Shown here: piece by piece, positions 25,875 through 34,235 of the stretch
How positions within the stretch are numbered: the first letter of the stretch is position 1
Layout: every line of letters begins with the position of its first letter
Source of the DNA: Rhodospirillaceae bacterium
GTDB taxonomy: Bacteria; Pseudomonadota; Alphaproteobacteria; CACIAM-22H2
Length of the DNA: 64,000 nucleotides
Direction: 5' to 3'
NCBI GenBank assembly: GCA_022843945.1
Contig: JALHMR010000008.1
Span: forward strand, 62,001 to 126,000
Made by a program: the position numbers and the translations under genes
The notes under the pieces: generated by a model
The model's input: the letters and a program-made list of their open reading frames with translations, nothing else
Told to the model about the DNA's origin: nothing
Database searches by the model: none

Positions 25875-27119
25875 ATGAGGCGGCTGGTCGTTGTCCTTGC
25901 GGTGCTGGCGGCCGGATGGCTGCCGGCGCAGGCCGCCGAGCCGACCGGTAAGACCCTTCCGGGTCTCGGGCCTTTCGACCAGGCGATGCAGGCGCTGCTG
26001 GAGAAATGGGACGTGCCCGGCGGCGCGCTCGCCGTGGCGCGCGACGGGCGGCTGGTGCTGGCCCGCGGCTACGGCTACGCCAACCGCGAGCGCCGGGAGC
26101 CGGCGCAGCCGACCAGCCTGTTCCGGCTCGGCAGCCTCAACAAGATGCTCACCGCGGTCGCCGTGCTGCAGCTGCGCGATGCCGGGCGCCTCAATCTCGA
26201 CGACAAGGCGCTGCCGATCCTCGGCGATCTCGGCCCTCGCCCCGACCGCATCAAGGACCCGCGCGTCCACGACATCACCATCCGCCACCTGCTGCAGCAT
26301 AGCGGCGGCTTCGACCGCGAGCGCTCCGGCGATCCGCTGTTCCCGCCGCGCGCCGTGCAGGCGGCGATGCGTCAGGGCGGCGCGATGCCGCCGACCTGCG
26401 AGGCCATCCTGCGCGATACGCTGGAGAGCGCGCTCGATTTTGCCCCGGGCACCAAATTCGCCTACTCGAACCTCGGCTACTGCGTCCTCGGCCGGATCAT
26501 CGAGCGGGTCTCGGGCCAGGACTACAACGCGTTCATCCGCGCCCGCATCCTCGACCCCGCCGGCGCCGCTGGTTTGCGCCCCGGGCGGACGCTCACCGCC
26601 TTCCCGGGCGAGGTCACCTATTACACCTATGCGCAGGAGCCGACCGTGGAGGCGGTTCCGGGTCTCGGCCTGCGTGGCAAGGTGACGCCACCCTATGGCG
26701 GCTTTCCGTTCGAGGCCTTCGATGCGCTGGGCCAGTACATCGGGGCTCCGGTCGACTACCTGCGCTTCATGCTGGCCATCGACGGGACCCGCGGGCCGAC
26801 GCTGCTGAGCCGTGACAGCCTGCGCGAGATGCGCCGCCGCCCGGACATTCCCGGCGAGCAGGGCAAGGCGAGTTTCTACGGCCTCGGCACGCTGGTGCGG
26901 CCGGTGACCGGCGGCGAGAACTGGTTCCACGCCGGCAGCCAGTCGGGCATGAAGGCGCTGGCCGTGCGCTATGCCGGCGGCAATGCCTGGGTCGTCGCCT
27001 TCAATTCGCGTCCCCGGGACCGCGACGGTTTCGCGGGCGATGTCGACCGCTCGCTGATCCAGGCGGCGCAGCGCGTGGGCAAGGGCTGGCCCGGCGGCGA
27101 TCTGTGGAGCGAATTCTAG
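25875..27119 (+). CDS. Secreted beta-lactamase-family serine hydrolase
   Basis: 414 residues with a signal peptide ending AQAAEP. The class C/penicillin-binding motifs are in order: SLNK (nucleophile Ser in FRLGSLNKML, near residue 92), YSN (FAYSNLGYC) and a HAGS box (WFHAGSQSG) in place of KTG. This architecture fits esterases, D-aminopeptidases and 'beta-lactamase-related' hydrolases more than true resistance enzymes. Periplasmic. It ends in a CTAG whose two strands supply stop codons for this gene and the convergent one. Confidence 0.88.
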   Translation: MRRLVVVLAVLAAGWLPAQAAEPTGKTLPGLGPFDQAMQALLEKWDVPGGALAVARDGRLVLARGYGYANRERREPAQPTSLFRLGSLNKMLTAVAVLQLRDAGRLNLDDKALPILGDLGPRPDRIKDPRVHDITIRHLLQHSGGFDRERSGDPLFPPRAVQAAMRQGGAMPPTCEAILRDTLESALDFAPGTKFAYSNLGYCVLGRIIERVSGQDYNAFIRARILDPAGAAGLRPGRTLTAFPGEVTYYTYAQEPTVEAVPGLGLRGKVTPPYGGFPFEAFDALGQYIGAPVDYLRFMLAIDGTRGPTLLSRDSLREMRRRPDIPGEQGKASFYGLGTLVRPVTGGENWFHAGSQSGMKALAVRYAGGNAWVVAFNSRPRDRDGFAGDVDRSLIQAAQRVGKGWPGGDLWSEF

Positions 27120-28183
27120 GGTGAGATCGATGGCGCTCGGACCGTTTCGGCCAGGGCCAGTGGCCGCGTCGCCATCTCCTCCAACCGGGCCCGGTAGCGC
27201 GCCCGGATCGTCGCGGCCGGCTCGTTGATCCAGTCGGCGCCATCCGGCGCGCGGCCGGCGACCAGCGCCGCCACCGTCGCCTGGTTGACCTCGTCCATGT
27301 AATGGCCGCCGTCGTAGGTGGTCGTCGTGTTCATCGTCGCCGCCGAGGGGATGCTGAAATCGAGGAAGACGTCGAAGGCCTTCGAGATCCGCTCCAGGGC
27401 GCCGAGATAGGCCTCGAGATGGCCGCGCCGGTCGAGCTGCTGGATGTGCCAGGCGACGATCGGCGGCGTGAAGCCGATCGCCCGGGCCTCGGGGAACATC
27501 TGGCGCAGGACGATGAAGCGTTCCGCCAGCTCGGCATGAAATGGCGGCACCACTTTCGGCGCGACCGGCGGCCGGTAGCGCCGCCGCGGAATGATATGCA
27601 TGTTGAAATCCGCGTCATAGAACAGGCGGCTCGGGAAGTCCTGGCGCAGCGTTCGCAGCGAGAATTCCAGCGTGTCCAGGGACAGGTAGGACTTGAAAAC
27701 GGAAGGCGGCTCACTGCCGGTACGGATGAAGGGTGGCACGTTCGGCGGCGCGTCCTCCTCGAAGTCGAACTTGTCGACATTGATGACGACCAGGGCCGGC
27801 CGGACACCGCGATCGCGCAGGTATCTCGCGTAGTGGATGAACTCCTCCACCCGGCCGTGCGAGAAGGCCATGTTGAAGCAGCGGAAGCCGGCGAAACGAT
27901 CGGCCGGAAGCAGCGCCGTATGGGAGCTGCCCAGGAAGATGCAATCATAGTCCTGCTGGCGCGGCAGGAAGCGCACGACCTTCGAGAGCCTCTCGTTGAA
28001 CGCGTAGTTGATGCCCGTGATGACGTTGCCTCTGAAATACCAGAGCGGGTCGACCAAAGCGTTGACCAGGAAGCAGGCGGCGCAGATCACGGCGATGGTT
28101 CCCGCCAGCACCGCAAAATAGGAGAAGGCGAGGCGCCTCCTCGCGCTGCTGCCTTGCCGGGGTCTGGCGATGATGTTCTGCAT
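27116..28183 (-). CDS. SGNH-like/AlgX-type acyltransferase partner, membrane anchored
   Basis: 355 residues. A single transmembrane helix at about 23-45 anchors a periplasmic domain. Candidate catalytic elements are GSSH at 85-88 (nucleophile Ser86 or Ser87 after a hydrophobic strand CIFL) and D291-x-x-H294 in YDGGHYMDEVN, the order found in SGNH hydrolases and in AlgJ/AlgX/DltD-like proteins. These take acyl groups delivered by MBOAT proteins and pass them to polysaccharides. The gene begins four bases after the MBOAT stop, which strongly supports a pair. Polymer substrate not identifiable. Confidence 0.7.
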   Translation of the reverse strand: MQNIIARPRQGSSARRRLAFSYFAVLAGTIAVICAACFLVNALVDPLWYFRGNVITGINYAFNERLSKVVRFLPRQQDYDCIFLGSSHTALLPADRFAGFRCFNMAFSHGRVEEFIHYARYLRDRGVRPALVVINVDKFDFEEDAPPNVPPFIRTGSEPPSVFKSYLSLDTLEFSLRTLRQDFPSRLFYDADFNMHIIPRRRYRPPVAPKVVPPFHAELAERFIVLRQMFPEARAIGFTPPIVAWHIQQLDRRGHLEAYLGALERISKAFDVFLDFSIPSAATMNTTTTYDGGHYMDEVNQATVAALVAGRAPDGADWINEPAATIRARYRARLEEMATRPLALAETVRAPSISP

Positions 28184-28186
28184 GGC

Positions 28187-29752
28187 TCAGAAATCGAAGT
28201 AGAGGAACTCGCTGACCCGCGTCAGGCTGAGGCCGGCGATGGCCGCCATCACGCCCACGAGGACGGCGCTCGCCGCGCGCGGACGCCAGCGCAGCCGAGT
28301 CTGGCCGAGCAACCCTTCGAGCAACGGCGGCCAGCGCTCGGCGTATTTCCGGTCGTGGTCGAAGGCGGGGCGGAACCAGGCCATGAACTGCTGGGTGTTG
28401 GGTACGAACCAGAGGATGGCGATGAAGCCGATGGCCCAGGCCAGGAACTCCCAGTCGGCGCTCGCCAGGGGCCGGCCCTCGAAGCGCACCCCCAGACGCT
28501 GCAGGGCAATGCCGAGGACGCCGAGCTGATCCGCGGCGCTGCGCGGCAGATTGACCATGCCGGCATACATCGCCAGCGTGACCTCCATGGTCGGCGCCCG
28601 GAACGGCACGAAGGCGATGATCACGGCGGCGAAGGTGACGAGCCGCGAGATGCTGCGCGACCACCAGGTGTTGATCGGCGCCACGAAGTGTCGCCAGGCA
28701 TGGTTGATCACCAGATAGACGCCGTGCAGAAATCCCCAGAGCACGAAGTTCCACGAGGCGCCGTGCCACAGGCCGCCGATGGTCATGGTCAGCATCAGGT
28801 TGATGTAGCGGCGGACCGCGCCGCGCCGGCTGCCGCCCAGCGGGATGTAGAGGTAGTCGCGCAGGAAGCGCGACAGGGTCATGTGCCAGCGCCGCCAGAA
28901 ATCGATGATCCCCGTGGCCTGATAGGGTGAGTCGAAGTTCAGCGGAAGCTTGATGCCGAACATCCGCGCGGCGCCGATCGCCATGTCGGAGTAGCCCGAG
29001 AAATCGAAGTAGAGCTGCAGCGAATAGGCGCCGGCACCGGTCCAGGCCTCGACGAAGGACAGGGGCTCGCCGGTGGCCGCGGCGCCGAACGTCGCCGCCA
29101 CGGTCGGCGCCAGCCGGTCGGCGATCACCACTTTCTTGAAGAGGCCGATGAGGAATATCGACAGCCCGATCGTCAGGTTTTCCAGGCGCGGCGCGAAGGC
29201 ATGCGGCGTGTGGGTCTGGGAGAAGATCTCGCGATGGTGAACGATCGGCCCGGCGATCAGCTGGGGGAAGAACATGACGAAGAAGCAGAATTCGAGAAAG
29301 TCGTGCTTTTCCACCTCGCCCCGGCTGGCATCGACGAGGTAGGCGATCTTCTGGAAGGTGAAGAACGAGATGCCCAGCGGCAGGACGATGTGCTGGTACG
29401 GGATGCTCTCGCCCAGCGCCACGTTGACCGTGGCGATGGCGAAGTCCGTGTACTTGAAGTAGGCCAGCACTGACAGGCAGAACACGATGCCGCCCACGAG
29501 GTAGGCCTTCGTCCGCACATGATCCTGCGCCTTGCGGGCGGCCGAGATCCGGCGGGCGATCCAGAAAGTCACCATGGCCACAGCGGCAAGCAGCGGCACG
29601 TAAAGCGGATTCCACCAGCCGTAGAACACGACCGAGGCAAGCACCAGCATGCCGAGGACAGGCCGCGCGCCGGCGATCCGCCGCAGCACGATCGCCAGGG
29701 CGAGGGTTATCGGCAGGAAGACGAAGAGGAAAAGGGGATCGTTGAACAGCAC
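28187..29752 (-). CDS. MBOAT family O-acyltransferase
   Basis: 521 residues from a GTG at 29752, giving the usual MLFN start. About ten to eleven membrane helices are seen. Signature regions are YFDFSGYSDMAIG, IIDFWRRWHMTLSRFLRDYLYIPLGGSR and the catalytic-His region TIGGLWHGASWNFVLWG. The family (AlgI, DltB, PatA) moves acyl groups across the membrane for O-acetylation of cell-surface polymers. The AAGGGGG ribosome site sits eight bases before the GTG; an ATG at 29776 lies upstream of that site and has none of its own. Paired with the SGNH-type gene behind it. Confidence 0.92.
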   Translation of the reverse strand: MLFNDPLFLFVFLPITLALAIVLRRIAGARPVLGMLVLASVVFYGWWNPLYVPLLAAVAMVTFWIARRISAARKAQDHVRTKAYLVGGIVFCLSVLAYFKYTDFAIATVNVALGESIPYQHIVLPLGISFFTFQKIAYLVDASRGEVEKHDFLEFCFFVMFFPQLIAGPIVHHREIFSQTHTPHAFAPRLENLTIGLSIFLIGLFKKVVIADRLAPTVAATFGAAATGEPLSFVEAWTGAGAYSLQLYFDFSGYSDMAIGAARMFGIKLPLNFDSPYQATGIIDFWRRWHMTLSRFLRDYLYIPLGGSRRGAVRRYINLMLTMTIGGLWHGASWNFVLWGFLHGVYLVINHAWRHFVAPINTWWSRSISRLVTFAAVIIAFVPFRAPTMEVTLAMYAGMVNLPRSAADQLGVLGIALQRLGVRFEGRPLASADWEFLAWAIGFIAILWFVPNTQQFMAWFRPAFDHDRKYAERWPPLLEGLLGQTRLRWRPRAASAVLVGVMAAIAGLSLTRVSEFLYFDF

Positions 29753-29942
29753 GCGGACCGCCCCCTTTGTCGGCATCAAGTGTCGCACTATGCCATCCCG
29801 CCGCCCGGGCCGCCACTTGGCCGGGGAATATTCGGAGATTTTCCTGAAGTGAATAGACGCTGACCCGGAAACGGAACGGCGTCGCTTGCGACCCGGCACC
29901 GCCCTCTCGTAGTGTGGGTTCACACCGCCCGCGGAGTGCCTC

Positions 29943-30368
29943 ATGCAGCCGCAGATGTCCTGCATCGCGCTCGGCGTTGCCGAGTTGGCGCGCTCGCGCC
30001 GCTTTTACGGCGAGGGTTTCGGCTGGAAGCCTGTCTTCGAGAATAACGAGATCATCTTCTATCAGCTGAACGGTTTCGTGCTCGGCACCTGGCTGACCAC
30101 CGCCCTGGAAAGCGACATGCAGCGGCCCGGCCTGGCGCGGCCCGGCGCCTTTGCGCTGGCGCACAACGTTGCGACCCGCAATGACGTGCAGCCCGTGCTC
30201 GATCGCCTCGTGCTCTACGGCGGGCGGCTGCTGCGCAACGCCGCCGCGCCGCCGCATGGCGGGTTCCGCGGCTATGTCGCCGATCCCGACGACCACGCCT
30301 GGGAGATCGCCTGGAATCCTTCCTGGCCGATCAGCCCGGAGGGCCACGTGACATTCGGGCCGCCCTGA
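29943..30368 (+). CDS. VOC (glyoxalase-fold) family protein
   Basis: 141 residues: CIALGVAELARSRRFYGEGFGWKP is the classic first beta-alpha-beta unit, and GYVADPDDHAWEIAWNPSWP carries the C-terminal metal-site Glu of the second. The first-site His is not obvious, so enzyme activity is uncertain. VOC proteins include lyases, dioxygenases and antibiotic-binding proteins. It is divergent from the MBOAT operon with a 190-base gap holding both promoters. Confidence 0.85.
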   Translation: MQPQMSCIALGVAELARSRRFYGEGFGWKPVFENNEIIFYQLNGFVLGTWLTTALESDMQRPGLARPGAFALAHNVATRNDVQPVLDRLVLYGGRLLRNAAAPPHGGFRGYVADPDDHAWEIAWNPSWPISPEGHVTFGPP

Positions 30369-30493
30369 CCCCCGGGCGGCGTACCATGAATAAATCTCAT
30401 GGGGTTGGCAAAAAACTCATTGGTGAGCGAGAGATAATCGACGCACGCTACCCATTAGTCCTATTCATCGTAGAACGACACGGGTCGCGCTCG

Positions 30494-30508
30494 CGATACG
30501 GAGTATCG
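30494..30508. promoter_or_regulatory. Inverted repeat at the translation start of the hydrolase-LuxR gene
   Basis: CGATAC-GGA-GTATCG, a perfect 6-bp inverted repeat ending five bases before the ATG at 30513. The spot would normally hold the ribosome site. It may be an operator for the encoded LuxR-type domain or an RNA hairpin limiting translation. Confidence 0.35.
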
Positions 30509-30512
30509 AAGC

Positions 30513-31598
30513 ATGACAGGCGTGCGGCAACGGGTCCGTTATTGTGCGTCTGCCGCCGATGGCGTTCGGATCGGCTACGCCCAGCGGGGCAATGGCGCGG
30601 CCATCGTCAAGTCGGGCAATTCGCTCAGCCATCTCGACTTCGAGAAGGACAGCTCGGTCTGGCGGCATTACGCGACCGCGCTGATGCGCGATTACAGCTA
30701 CGTCAACTACGATCCGCGGGGATGCGGCCTGTCGGACCGCCATCCCGACGACATGTCCTTCGCGGCCTCGCTCAGCGATCTTGAGGCCGTTGTCGACGCG
30801 GCGAACCTCCAGCAGTTCTCGCTCCTGGCCTTGTGCGGCGGCTCCGCCGTGGCGCTGGCCTACGCCGCGAAGCATCCGGATCGCGTCACGCATCTCGTGA
30901 TTCATGGCGGTTACGCGCTCGGGCCGATGCGTCGGCCCGGAGCGTCGCATGTCCGCGAGGTCTACGAGAGCATCGCCACACTCGTCGAGTTCGGCTGGGA
31001 GGCGACCAGCCCGGCGATCCGGCAGATGATTGCCCTGCAATTTCTTCCCGATGCGACGCCCGAGCACTATCGGGCGTTTCATGAATTCGCCAAGGCATCC
31101 CTGTCTTCGGACTCCTTTGCCCAGCGCTTCCGCGTGCTCTACGACCTCGATGTCGCCCCGTTCGCCAGGCGGATTGCCTGCCCGACGCTGGTTACGCATT
31201 CGACGCACGATCCCTGGGTCCCCATCGAGGAGGGCCAGTATCTCGCCAGCCTGATTCCGCAGGCCCAGTTCGTACCGATCCGCAGCCAGAACCACCTGTT
31301 GCTGGAGCATGAGCCGGGCTGGCGCCATTGGCTCGACGAGGTCCGCTCGTTCATTCCGGCGAACGCGGCGAGCTCACCGGTGTTCAATGAGCTGACTCCG
31401 CGCGAGCGCGAGCTCGTCAACCTGATGGCGCGGGGCTTGAGCAACATCGAGATCGCCGCCACGCTTGAGCTCAGCACCAAGACGGTCAAGAACTACATCA
31501 ACAGCGTCTTTGCCAAGCTCGATGTGGTCAGCCGCGCTCAGCTCATCGTGCGCGCCCGCGACGCCGGCTTCGGCAGCCCCCACGCCCTGGCGAGCTAG
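30513..31598 (+). CDS. Alpha/beta hydrolase fused to LuxR-type DNA-binding domain
   Basis: 361 residues. Residues 1-285 form an alpha/beta-hydrolase fold (NYDPRGCGLSDR, nucleophile elbow ALCGGSAVALAYA, acid loop THDPWVPIEEGQ, His in RSQNHLLLEH). Residues about 290-355 are a LuxR/GerE helix-turn-helix (LTPRERELVNLMARGLSNIEIAATL, STKTVKNYINSVFAKL). The elbow residue is Cys108 where Ser is usual. Known relatives are regulators in which the hydrolase domain is thought to bind or process a small ligand. Preceded by an unusually AT-rich 144-base leader that holds the inverted repeat at 30494-30508. Confidence 0.9.
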   Translation: MTGVRQRVRYCASAADGVRIGYAQRGNGAAIVKSGNSLSHLDFEKDSSVWRHYATALMRDYSYVNYDPRGCGLSDRHPDDMSFAASLSDLEAVVDAANLQQFSLLALCGGSAVALAYAAKHPDRVTHLVIHGGYALGPMRRPGASHVREVYESIATLVEFGWEATSPAIRQMIALQFLPDATPEHYRAFHEFAKASLSSDSFAQRFRVLYDLDVAPFARRIACPTLVTHSTHDPWVPIEEGQYLASLIPQAQFVPIRSQNHLLLEHEPGWRHWLDEVRSFIPANAASSPVFNELTPRERELVNLMARGLSNIEIAATLELSTKTVKNYINSVFAKLDVVSRAQLIVRARDAGFGSPHALAS

Positions 31599-31714
31599 CC
31601 CCTCGAATCCCGCCGCGGGCCTGGCGTAGCCGGGCCATCGCCACGGCGCTGCAGCGGGCTGTTCGGTGCCTGGCTACGCCGGGGGGCCCGTGGGCCCGCT
31701 TTCCGCCCGGAACT

Positions 31715-31786
31715 GCCGGGACTAAAGGCACGATAGGGGCCCCCATGCCCGAGACGCCGGCGCCGTCGCGCCTTAGTAGTCCCGGC
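31715..31786 (+). other. Long-range stem-loop abutting a start codon
   Basis: GCCGGGACTAAAGG (31715-31728) can pair with CCTTAGTAGTCCCGGC (31771-31786), enclosing 42 bases with further GC-rich pairing. The right arm ends one base before the ATG at 31788, so the initiation site would be masked. No ribosome site is visible there. Confidence 0.4.
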
Positions 31787-31787
31787 C

Positions 31788-32648
31788 ATGGCCACCCACG
31801 ACACAGTCTCAGGCGTCCCTGATCAGGGCCTCGTCATCGCCCTGCATTGCTCCGGCGCCGATGCCGGGCAGTGGCGGGCGCTGGGCGAGGCACTCGGCTC
31901 CGGCTTCGAGCTGCTGGCGCCCGAGCATTATGGCTGCGACAAAACCGGCCCGTGGCACGGCCAGCACCCCTTCACCCTGGCGGACGAGGCCGAACGCACC
32001 CTCGCGTTGATTGATGCCGAAGACCGGCCGGTCCACCTCGTCGGCCACTCTTATGGCGGGGGCGTCGCGCTGAAGGCGGCGCTCGCGCGGCCCGGCCGGG
32101 TGCTCAGCCTCAGCCTCTACGAGCCTTCCGCGTTCCATATCCTGCCGGAGATCGGTGAAGCTGGGGTCGAAGCGCTCGCCGAAATTCGGGGTATCGCCCG
32201 GAAGACCGTCGACGGTGTCGCCAGCGGGGACTATCGCAGCGCCGCCGCCGCCTTTGTCGACTATTGGGCCGGATCCGGCGCCTGGGCGGCATTGCGGCCG
32301 CCGGTGCAGCAGGCGCTGACGCGCTGGCTGCCCAAGGCGCCGCTGGATTTCTCGGCGCTGATCGAGGAGCCGACGCCGCTCGCTTCCTATGCCGGGCTGC
32401 GCATGCCGGCCTTCGTGCTGCGCGGCGAGCAGGCGCCGCTTCCCACCCGCCTGATCGCCGACACGCTGTGGGCGGTCCTGCCCTCGGCTGAGCTCGCGGT
32501 GATCGAAGGGGCGGGCCATATGGGCCCGCTGACCCATTCCGGGATCGTCAGCCGCGCCATCGCCCGCCACGTCGCCGCCACCCAATCCAGCTATCGGCAG
32601 GCCGACAAGGCCGGCTGCCGTCCGATCCGCGGCGCCGCCGCGGCCTGA
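31788..32648 (+). CDS. Alpha/beta hydrolase
   Basis: 286 residues, cytoplasmic. Landmarks are the oxyanion region IALHCSGADAGQW, the nucleophile elbow LVGHSYGGGVALKAAL (Ser in GHSYG), and the C-terminal His in EGAGHMGPL; the acid residue lies in the VLRGEQAPLP region but its identity is unclear, with Glu a possibility. This is a generic esterase/lyase fold; substrate unknown. The ATG at 31788 lacks a ribosome site and adjoins a stem-loop. The diiron gene follows by 36 bases on the same strand. Confidence 0.85.
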   Translation: MATHDTVSGVPDQGLVIALHCSGADAGQWRALGEALGSGFELLAPEHYGCDKTGPWHGQHPFTLADEAERTLALIDAEDRPVHLVGHSYGGGVALKAALARPGRVLSLSLYEPSAFHILPEIGEAGVEALAEIRGIARKTVDGVASGDYRSAAAAFVDYWAGSGAWAALRPPVQQALTRWLPKAPLDFSALIEEPTPLASYAGLRMPAFVLRGEQAPLPTRLIADTLWAVLPSAELAVIEGAGHMGPLTHSGIVSRAIARHVAATQSSYRQADKAGCRPIRGAAAA

Positions 32649-32684
32649 GTCAACGCACTCATTCGCTTCGAAAAGGAGACCTCC

Positions 32685-33599
32685 ATGCTTCAGCACGGCT
32701 ACGACTACGCGCCGATCCTCGCGACATCCCAGCGCATCGCCTGGCGCATCGACGACATCATCGGCGGCGAGAAGAAACTCGACTTCACCAAGCCCTTCAT
32801 GCCGGAGAGCCTGGCGCGCGTGGAGCCGCTCAAGTTCCTCGATCGCGACGAGAAGCTGGTGCTCAACCACATCCGGGCCAACGGCTATCTCTACATCTTC
32901 GGCCTGGTCGAGGAGTTCATCCTGCCGTTCGTCATGGACCACGCGCGCAAGAACCTCTCCGGCAACGACGCGCGCGCCCGCGCCATGCTCCAGTTCGCCA
33001 ACGAGGAGGCGAAGCATATCGACCTGTTTCATCGCTTCGCCAGGGAGTTCGAGGAGGGCTTCGGCACGCGCTGCGACGTCATCGGGCCGGCCGAGGAGAT
33101 TGGCAAGGCGGTGCTGGCGCACGATCCGCTCTCGGTCGGCTTGCTGATCCTGCACATCGAGTGGATGACCCAGCGCCACTACATCGACAGCGTCAAGGAC
33201 AACAAGACGCTCTGTCCGCAATTCGCCAGTCTGCTCAAGCACCACTGGATGGAGGAGGCGCAGCACGCCAAGCTCGACACGCTGATGGTCGAAGCCATGG
33301 CGGCGAGCTACAGCCCCGAGGCGATCGGCAAGGCGTTCGAAGGCTACATGTCGCTCGGCGGCCTGTTCGACGGCGGCCTGAAGCAGCAGGTCGAGTTCGA
33401 CATCGCGGCCTTCGTTGCCGCCACCGGCCGCAGGCTCAAGGATGCCGAGCGGGCCGAGATGGCCGCCCAGCAGCACCAGGCGCAGCGCTGGACGTACCTC
33501 GGCTCGGGCATGAGTCACCCGAACTTCCTGGCCAGCGTCGGGGCGCTGTCCACGGAAGCCCGCAAGAAGTTCGAGGAAGTCGCGCCTAGTTTCAGCTGA
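32685..33599 (+). CDS. AurF-like diiron oxygenase
   Basis: 304 residues, helical, no signal. Iron-ligand pattern: Glu in GLVEEFILPF (about 76-77), E108-A-K-H111 in ANEEAKHIDL, Glu/His in HIEWMTQRHY, and H-x3-E-x2-H in KHHWMEEAQH. The last spacing equals that of AurF (His223/Glu227/His230), the p-aminobenzoate N-oxygenase, better than that of ribonucleotide reductase or ferritin. It probably activates O2 for oxidation of an amine or similar group. AAAGGAGACC lies six bases before the ATG. Neighbouring alpha/beta hydrolase may act on the same pathway; this is inference. Confidence 0.75.
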   Translation: MLQHGYDYAPILATSQRIAWRIDDIIGGEKKLDFTKPFMPESLARVEPLKFLDRDEKLVLNHIRANGYLYIFGLVEEFILPFVMDHARKNLSGNDARARAMLQFANEEAKHIDLFHRFAREFEEGFGTRCDVIGPAEEIGKAVLAHDPLSVGLLILHIEWMTQRHYIDSVKDNKTLCPQFASLLKHHWMEEAQHAKLDTLMVEAMAASYSPEAIGKAFEGYMSLGGLFDGGLKQQVEFDIAAFVAATGRRLKDAERAEMAAQQHQAQRWTYLGSGMSHPNFLASVGALSTEARKKFEEVAPSFS

Positions 33600-33670
33600 C
33601 GTGGGCTTCAGCTGATCGGCAGGCAGGGCGGCGCGCCGGCGTGAAGACCCCCGGTGCGCCGTCTCGCCGG

Positions 33671-34192
33671 CTAGGCGTCGGCCGGCGGCAGCGGGTGGTA
33701 GACGGTCAGCGCCGCCATCATGTCGACGGTCACGCCGTCGGCGGCGAGGGGCAGCACGAGATTCTCGAGCGTGTGATACCGCTTGTTGACCCAGAGCTGC
33801 GGCACGCCGCGGCGCCAGCTCGGGATCTTATGTTCGTAGACCGCCCGGTAGCGGTCGAGATAGCCCGGATTTCCGGCGATCGCCGGGTGAGCCTCATCCA
33901 TCCAGCAGCCGGTGACCTCGCCGCCGATGGCCTCCACGGCCTCGGTGCCGACCAGGCGGTAGCGCAGGCGGAACGGCTCGGCCTGGACGTCGAGCAGCCA
34001 GATGCCGGGCAGCAAGGGCGCGATGTCGAGCGGCTCGAGATGCTGGCGGCCGGGCAGGCCGGTGGCCGGGGTGATCGAGCGCCAATAGAGAAAAAGGCGC
34101 GCGATATTCGGGTGCCAGTGCGGCGCGGGCGTCTCGCCCGTCCACAGCGACCCTTGGGGAATCCGACTCGACTTGACCTGATTGCCGTCCAT
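33671..34192 (-). CDS. PAS_5-family protein, copy 1
   Basis: 173 residues. The PAS_5 pattern is clear: FLYWRSIT, GRQHLEPLDIAPLLPGIWLLDVQAEPFRLRYRLVGT, then EVTGCWMDEAHP, RYHTLENLVLPLAADG. It is a single stand-alone PAS-like domain without output module, abundant in Rhodospirillales and Rhizobiales and of unknown ligand. Its nearest relative in the window is 52158-52670, sharing GRQHL-PL, FRLRYRLVGT and LPLAADG motifs. Its stop is 72 bases from the convergent diiron gene. Confidence 0.85.
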   Translation of the reverse strand: MDGNQVKSSRIPQGSLWTGETPAPHWHPNIARLFLYWRSITPATGLPGRQHLEPLDIAPLLPGIWLLDVQAEPFRLRYRLVGTEAVEAIGGEVTGCWMDEAHPAIAGNPGYLDRYRAVYEHKIPSWRRGVPQLWVNKRYHTLENLVLPLAADGVTVDMMAALTVYHPLPPADA

Positions 34193-34235
34193 CGCGAGGC
34201 ACGGTAACCGAGGATTCCTAAGAATCTGCGAATTT

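Noticed and set aside
25875-27119. Antibiotic-resistance beta-lactamase
   Set aside because: The KTG box is replaced by HAGS and the overall layout fits general serine hydrolases.
28187-29965. Upstream start of the MBOAT frame at 29965
   Set aside because: The extra residues have no homology and would overlap the VOC gene; the GTG at 29752 has the ribosome site and family N-terminus.
27945-30347. 800-codon minus frame across the MBOAT gene
   Set aside because: Out of frame with the MBOAT motifs and full of Arg/Pro/Ala; a high-GC shadow.
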